From: Burkholderiales bacterium
GTDB taxonomy: Bacteria > Pseudomonadota > Gammaproteobacteria > Burkholderiales > Usitatibacteraceae
Length of the DNA stretch: 6,684 bases
Direction of reading: 5' to 3'
Assembly (NCBI GenBank): GCA_026786225.1
Contig: JAJAYN010000561.1
Coordinates: forward strand, 1-6,684
Made by a program: the position numbers and the translations under genes. Below are positions 4,068 to 6,684 of this stretch, piece by piece. Numbering within the stretch: the first letter of the stretch is position 1; every line of letters begins with the position of its first letter. Below the pieces are notes generated by a model. The model ran no database searches. It was not told the DNA's origin and saw nothing but the letters and a program-made list of their open reading frames with translations.

Positions 4068-5078
4068 ATGAACACCTACTTTGAATTGCACTCGCCTCAA
4101 GTTAGAGCGATCTATGCTCGCGGCATCATATTCGGTGCGCTCCTTGCGAGCTTGCTTTCCGGTTGCGCTTCCCTGCGACCGCCGGACCTTGACCCCACGC
4201 CCCTGGAGGCCAGCGGGCTGCCCGCTCCAGACATCACCGTCCAGCTCCCGCAGTTGGGTCCTTGCACCGATGCGTCGGACCGCGCCTTCTCACTCGATTC
4301 GTCGAAGCCGGTTACCGTGCTGGTGCACGGGTGCAATGGGTCGACGGGCCGGTTCCGGTCGCTCGCACAGCTCTATGCGTTCCACGGCCAGCAGGCAATC
4401 TGCTTCAACTATGACGACCGGGCCAGCCTGCTGCAAATCTCCGAGCAGCTGGCCACTGCAGTCGGGGCGCTGGCGGGAAGAATGCGCAATCGCGACATCA
4501 CCGTCATCGGCCACAGCATGGGCGGGCTGGTGGCGAGGAAGGCGATGGAAGGCGAGCGTCGCACGGATTGGGAGCGCGACGGGGTGAACGTGAACCTGGT
4601 AACGGTCTCGGCGCCACTCTCGGGCATCGCGGTCGCGAACACCTGCGGCTATCGCAGTTTGCACTGGGCGAGCCTGGGCACGGTGCCGCTCATCTGCTGG
4701 GCCGTGACGGGCAACAACTGGTACGAGATCACCGCCTCTTCCGATTTCATTCGCCGCCCCGGTCCGCTGGTCGCCTCGGTGCGGCGCTACGTGAAGGTGG
4801 TCACCGATGAGCGCGATGCGTGCCGCCGTCGCGACCCGGCGGGCACCTGCCTGGAAAGCGACCACATCTTCAGCCTCGCTGAACAGTGCCAGCCGATCAT
4901 CGACGGTTACCCGCGCCTCGCCAACATCCAGGTCGCGGCGGGGCACGTGGCGATCGTGGGCTACAAGGGTGTCGCGCCGCGCCAGCTGGTCTCGATCCTG
5001 CAGCAGCAGGGCGTGCTCGCCGCCACAGCTGCGGGACGCGAGGGCGCTCTGGAACGGCTGATGGCGGTGCTCTATTGA
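4068..5078 (+). CDS. Alpha/beta-hydrolase lipoprotein (esterase/lipase-like)
   Basis: The 336-residue precursor has a signal peptide with basic N-region and hydrophobic core (19-30), ending in a lipobox LLSGC. Cys33 would be lipidated, and Ala at +2 predicts sorting to the outer membrane. The mature part is an alpha/beta-hydrolase: strand and oxyanion-hole loop VTVLVHGCNG (82-91), nucleophile elbow VIGHSMGG (146-153) with Ser150, and a plausible catalytic His293 in AAGHVAIVGYKG. The acid is probably Asp247 or Asp265. Cysteines at 66, 89, 112, 193, 210, 252, 261 and 274 would suit disulfides in the periplasm. The GHSMGG context resembles PGAP1-like and triacylglycerol lipase families, but the substrate is unknown. 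GAGG at 4060-4063, inside the attC, is four bases before the ATG. The gene is visibly more GC-rich than its neighbours, suggesting a different origin, and is the largest cassette here. Confidence 0.85.
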   Translation: MNTYFELHSPQVRAIYARGIIFGALLASLLSGCASLRPPDLDPTPLEASGLPAPDITVQLPQLGPCTDASDRAFSLDSSKPVTVLVHGCNGSTGRFRSLAQLYAFHGQQAICFNYDDRASLLQISEQLATAVGALAGRMRNRDITVIGHSMGGLVARKAMEGERRTDWERDGVNVNLVTVSAPLSGIAVANTCGYRSLHWASLGTVPLICWAVTGNNWYEITASSDFIRRPGPLVASVRRYVKVVTDERDACRRRDPAGTCLESDHIFSLAEQCQPIIDGYPRLANIQVAAGHVAIVGYKGVAPRQLVSILQQQGVLAATAAGREGALERLMAVLY

Positions 5079-5103
5079 TGTTGAAGTCGCCGGTAAATTT
5101 GCG

Positions 5104-5127
5104 GTCTAATTACGCTATTCGTTAGGC
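5104..5127 (+). other. Shortened attC remnant 7
   Basis: GTTAGGC (5121-5127) is a perfect right box. The only left-box candidate is GTCTAAT (5104-5110), just ten bases away, so the palindromic core found in the other sites is missing. This looks like a deletion that has removed the middle of an attC between the hydrolase and the small lipoprotein. Confidence 0.5.
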
Positions 5128-5169
5128 GTCGCCAAGAGTCGCTTTCTCACCGTCCCCCAAAAGGCACAA

Positions 5170-5553
5170 ATGCGAATCGCCGTATCGCTGCTCTTCCTGG
5201 CATTAATCTCTGCGTGCGCCGCACCAAGCCAAGACATAAGACCTGTGGATTCTCAGGTGCTGATTGGCGTCTGGAAGGTGGATCTCCGACCCAAGCCGAA
5301 CGACCCGGCGTACTTTCAAGAGTTCGTTGTGACAACGATCAAAGGGAAGACATTCTCTGGAACGTTTTACGGCGCCCCCATCGAACAAGCGAGAATCAAT
5401 ATCGACTGGGGAACCGTGCGCATCGCCTTCGTCACTTCAGACCGGTCAGGCCCATACAATCACTCGGCGACGCTCAGCGGGAATCGACTGGATGGTCTAA
5501 CGAACTCGACCGGAAGGGACTTCTTGTCGTACTGGAGCGCTATCAAGCCGTAG
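5170..5553 (+). CDS. Small uncharacterised lipoprotein (cassette gene)
   Basis: The 127-residue precursor begins MRIAVSLLFLALISACAAP, a lipoprotein signal with lipobox I-S-A-C and lipidated Cys16. The residues after it (A, A, P, S) predict the outer membrane. The mature domain of about 110 residues is beta-rich. It opens VLIGVWKVDLRPKPNDPAYF (29-48), then TTIKGKTFSGTFYGAPIEQA (55-74), INIDWGTVRIAFVTSD (76-91) and SATLSGNRLDGLT (98-110). The alternation of strands and the early G-V-W motif recall lipocalin-like or beta-barrel small-ligand proteins, but I cannot assign a family. AAAAGG (5159-5164) lies five bases before the ATG. The gene follows an attC right box, so it is a cassette, and is the last + strand gene of the array. 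Intact frame, signal peptide and ribosome binding site make it a real gene. Confidence 0.82.
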   Translation: MRIAVSLLFLALISACAAPSQDIRPVDSQVLIGVWKVDLRPKPNDPAYFQEFVVTTIKGKTFSGTFYGAPIEQARINIDWGTVRIAFVTSDRSGPYNHSATLSGNRLDGLTNSTGRDFLSYWSAIKP

Positions 5554-5591
5554 TCAGCACGCGCGAAGCGGTTTTACCTTCGGCGTTACGC
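5554..5591 (+). other. Degraded attC-like end; probable right boundary of the array
   Basis: After the lipoprotein stop, CGCGAAG (5562-5568) pairs with CTTCGGCG (5579-5586, partial), and GTTACGC (5585-5591) resembles the GTTAGGC box. No left box (GCGTAAC) is present. The TTA of GTTACGC is also the stop codon of the convergent gene. I take this as the worn-out last attC where cassettes meet the chromosome. Confidence 0.35.
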
Positions 5592-6233
5592 GGCGGCCGA
5601 CGTCGGCATCGGACTTGATTTGCGGGCGACTTCGAGGCCGCGTATCAATCTGTCGAGCGATGCATTTGGTGCAGCGTTATTCTTGCTGCTGAGATGGCGT
5701 TGCAATTTCACGATCAGGTCATAAATCTCGGCAATCGATGTGCAGGCCTCGATGCGCGGCTGCATGCGATCAGCGGCGGCACCCATGAGGTGCCGTGCTT
5801 CAAGTGTTAGTAGGCGTTTGGCCGCATCCAGCTCGCTGATTGCGGCTTTCGGCGGAGGCTTTGCTGCGGTTGCGGCGCGCGAAGGACCAGCGGCTGCTGA
5901 CACCACTGCAGGTGCAGTGCGGGCCTTCTCCACCACCAGCGGCGGTCGAACTTGCGCGATGATCGGGTCGTTCTGCGCTGAATTCCGGTCGGGTGCGATG
6001 TAGCCCATTACCAATAATTTTCCGAGCACGCCATGCACACCGACGATATCGCCAGACAGCGCAAATAGTTGATCCATCGACCGGAATCCATCGACGCGTT
6101 CCATCAGGCGCTGTTGGGCGGGCTCCAGCTTCGCGGCGGCAAATGCCGAGCGGCCCAAGTCAGTGACGTGCAACACCTCATCGTCGAATCGCGACATGTC
6201 CAACAAGGCTTTGCTGATTTTGGCGATACTCAT
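5586..6233 (-). CDS. Conserved-looking protein of unknown function with N-terminal winged-helix-like domain
   Basis: I cannot name this 215-residue protein. It is cytoplasmic, with no signal peptide or membrane segment. Residues 20-82 (VTDLGRSAFAAAKL, then LMERVDGFRSMDQLFALSG and GVLGKLLVMGYIAPD) have the helix-helix-helix plus G-Y-I ending of small winged-helix-like domains often fused to bacterial regulators. A Pro/Ala-rich linker (about 97-131, with AAKPPPKAA) follows. A helical C-terminal domain (133-205) then has LEARHLMGAAADRMQPRIEA and IAEIYDLIVKLQRHLSS. This modular plan suggests a regulatory or scaffolding role, which is inference. Only a weak GGA-like signal precedes the ATG at 6233. 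The frame is clean over 648 bases, and codon use is like a normal chromosomal gene. It converges on the cassette array and probably marks the flanking chromosome. Confidence 0.78.
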   Translation of the reverse strand: MSIAKISKALLDMSRFDDEVLHVTDLGRSAFAAAKLEPAQQRLMERVDGFRSMDQLFALSGDIVGVHGVLGKLLVMGYIAPDRNSAQNDPIIAQVRPPLVVEKARTAPAVVSAAAGPSRAATAAKPPPKAAISELDAAKRLLTLEARHLMGAAADRMQPRIEACTSIAEIYDLIVKLQRHLSSKNNAAPNASLDRLIRGLEVARKSSPMPTSAAA

Positions 6234-6256
6234 CTACGGCGGTTCCAGAGAAATTG

Positions 6257-6291
6257 GCGCAAACAACTGCGTCTTTGCGCATATCGGATAT
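6257..6291 (-). promoter_or_regulatory. Paired palindromes in the 5' region of the minus-strand gene
   Basis: GCGCAAA (6257-6263) and TTTGCGC (6274-6280) form a perfect 7-bp inverted repeat with a 10-base loop. Next to it lies the 11-bp palindrome ATATCGGATAT (6281-6291). They sit 24 to 58 bases upstream of the ATG at 6233, where a 5' UTR hairpin or operator would be. On the minus strand TAATAT (6289-6294 reversed) could be a -10 box, but no good -35 is seen. Confidence 0.4.
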
Positions 6292-6521
6292 TAGTTGCGA
6301 ACTGTAGCGGAAAAAGTTACCCGTGCACTTCACTTTTGCGTGCGGTTGACAATTGTTTACATGTTTAGCCGCGTGTGGCTCGGTCACCATTTGTCGCGTC
6401 TCGTCACCAGAACCTTCGGGCCAGCTTCCCCCCTCTGGTAACGGATACGCAGCCGCATCTCGCGGCGGGTTCCAGGCAACGTGACGCCATTGAATCCAGA
6501 GCGAAAAAGTCGGAAGTGCCC

Positions 6522-6575
6522 ATGGAAGAAAACATCAATACGGCGGGAAGCATCTTGCATGTCGTTTCCTGCTAA
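6522..6575 (+). CDS. Possible 17-residue small protein or leader peptide
   Basis: The frame encodes MEENINTAGSILHVVSC and then stops at TAA (6573-6575). GGAAG (6512-6516) is five bases before the ATG, a usable ribosome binding site. An intrinsic terminator follows 39 bases after the stop, so a short transcript ending here would make sense. The peptide has an acidic start, a hydrophobic middle and a C-terminal cysteine. I do not recognise it. It has no run of a single amino acid that would mark it as an attenuation leader. No promoter was found upstream. A short ORF with a chance ribosome binding site is the main alternative. Confidence 0.3.
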   Translation: MEENINTAGSILHVVSC

Positions 6576-6614
6576 CGACTCGACGTTCAAACAGTATTCG
6601 CGGGCACGTGGGTG

Positions 6615-6637
6615 TCGCCTGCTCGAAGGCGATTTTT
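6615..6637 (+). terminator. Rho-independent terminator, + strand
   Basis: TCGCCT (6615-6620) and AGGCGA (6627-6632) form a perfect 6-bp stem with loop GCTCGA, followed directly by TTTTT (6633-6637). The T-tract is on the + strand, so it ends rightward transcription. The only upstream rightward candidate nearby is the 17-codon ORF. Confidence 0.7.
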
Positions 6638-6684
6638 ATATGCCATCCAGCATTGGCGCGGCGTTTGGGACGTTTACGTCTGGA
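6636..6684 (-). CDS. Possible C-terminal end of a leftward gene entering from the right
   Basis: On the minus strand the last 15 codons before a TAA (6638-6636) read PDVNVPNAAPMLDGI, open to the window edge. This looks like an ordinary protein C-terminus, with a hairpin immediately downstream. It is far too short to be certain. A competing + strand frame from the ATG at 6640 (MPSSIGAAFG...) is also open to the edge. Confidence 0.25.
   Translation of the reverse strand, partial: PDVNVPNAAPMLDGI

Larger units (their letters stand above)
6234..6684. other. Region with no clear large gene (right end of window)
   Basis: Apart from the palindromes at 6257-6291, the 17-codon ORF at 6522-6575 and the terminator at 6615-6637, I see nothing firm here. 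TTGACA (6346-6351) is a good -35 hexamer, but no matching -10 lies 16 to 18 bases downstream. The longer open frames (for example 6375-6575 and 6384-6590) have no good start signal and read like random low-complexity coding. Confidence 0.5.

Noticed and set aside
4290..4946. 218-codon open frame on the minus strand
   Set aside because: It lies wholly within the hydrolase lipoprotein gene, which has a signal peptide and catalytic motifs. GC-rich genes often give long antisense frames, and this one reads as Arg/Ala-rich without motifs.
6375..6575. 66-codon frame ending with the 17-residue peptide
   Set aside because: It begins on a GTG with no ribosome binding site, and its N-terminal part looks non-coding; only the last 17 codons have a start signal.
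1..6684. Integron integrase gene, CRISPR array, tRNA or rRNA
   Set aside because: No tyrosine recombinase motifs in any frame, no regularly spaced repeat array, and no cloverleaf or rRNA-like sequence were seen.

Overview
This window looks like a stretch of a chromosomal (sedentary) integron from a proteobacterium, probably a beta- or gammaproteobacterium. The evidence is a run of short, mostly one-gene or two-gene units, all on the + strand. They are separated by attC-like sites whose outer boxes read GCCTAAC or GGCTAAC at the left and GTTAGGC-like at the right. No integrase gene lies in the window. Because intI and attI normally sit at the 5' side of an array, they should lie to the left if present; otherwise this is a cluster of attC sites lacking an integrase. 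The taxonomic call is inference only.

Layout, left to right. The left edge (1-128) is the end of an IS5-family insertion sequence: the first 21 codons of its transposase read leftward off the window. It abuts the remains of an attC right end. The cassettes that follow encode a GNAT acetyltransferase (145-585), a TumE/TumA-type toxin-antitoxin pair (711-1354), and a RidA-family enamine/imine deaminase (1517-1897). After RidA the attC is broken. An AT-richer block follows with a VapBC-type toxin-antitoxin pair (2096-2760), ending in a 14-bp perfect inverted repeat. Then come an uncharacterised 101-aa protein (2981-3286), a HigBA toxin-antitoxin pair (3417-4049), an alpha/beta-hydrolase lipoprotein (4068-5078) and a small uncharacterised lipoprotein (5170-5553). 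The array appears to stop at about 5591, where a convergent minus-strand gene of unknown function begins (5586-6233). The last 450 bases hold no clear large gene, but do contain a 17-codon ORF followed by an intrinsic terminator.

How the genes fit together: integron cassettes usually lack promoters, but toxin-antitoxin cassettes carry their own. Here the TumE and HigB genes each have a good sigma-70-like promoter. In both, the predicted transcription start falls on or next to the start codon, suggesting leaderless toxin mRNAs with the antitoxin second in the operon. Three different toxin-antitoxin families within about 3.3 kb fit the accepted idea that such cassettes stabilise large arrays. 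The other cassettes (acetyltransferase, RidA, two lipoproteins) look like unrelated adaptive cargo. Several genes run into their attC: TumA and RidA end on a stop codon inside the attC left box, and the last 15 residues of HigA are encoded by its attC.
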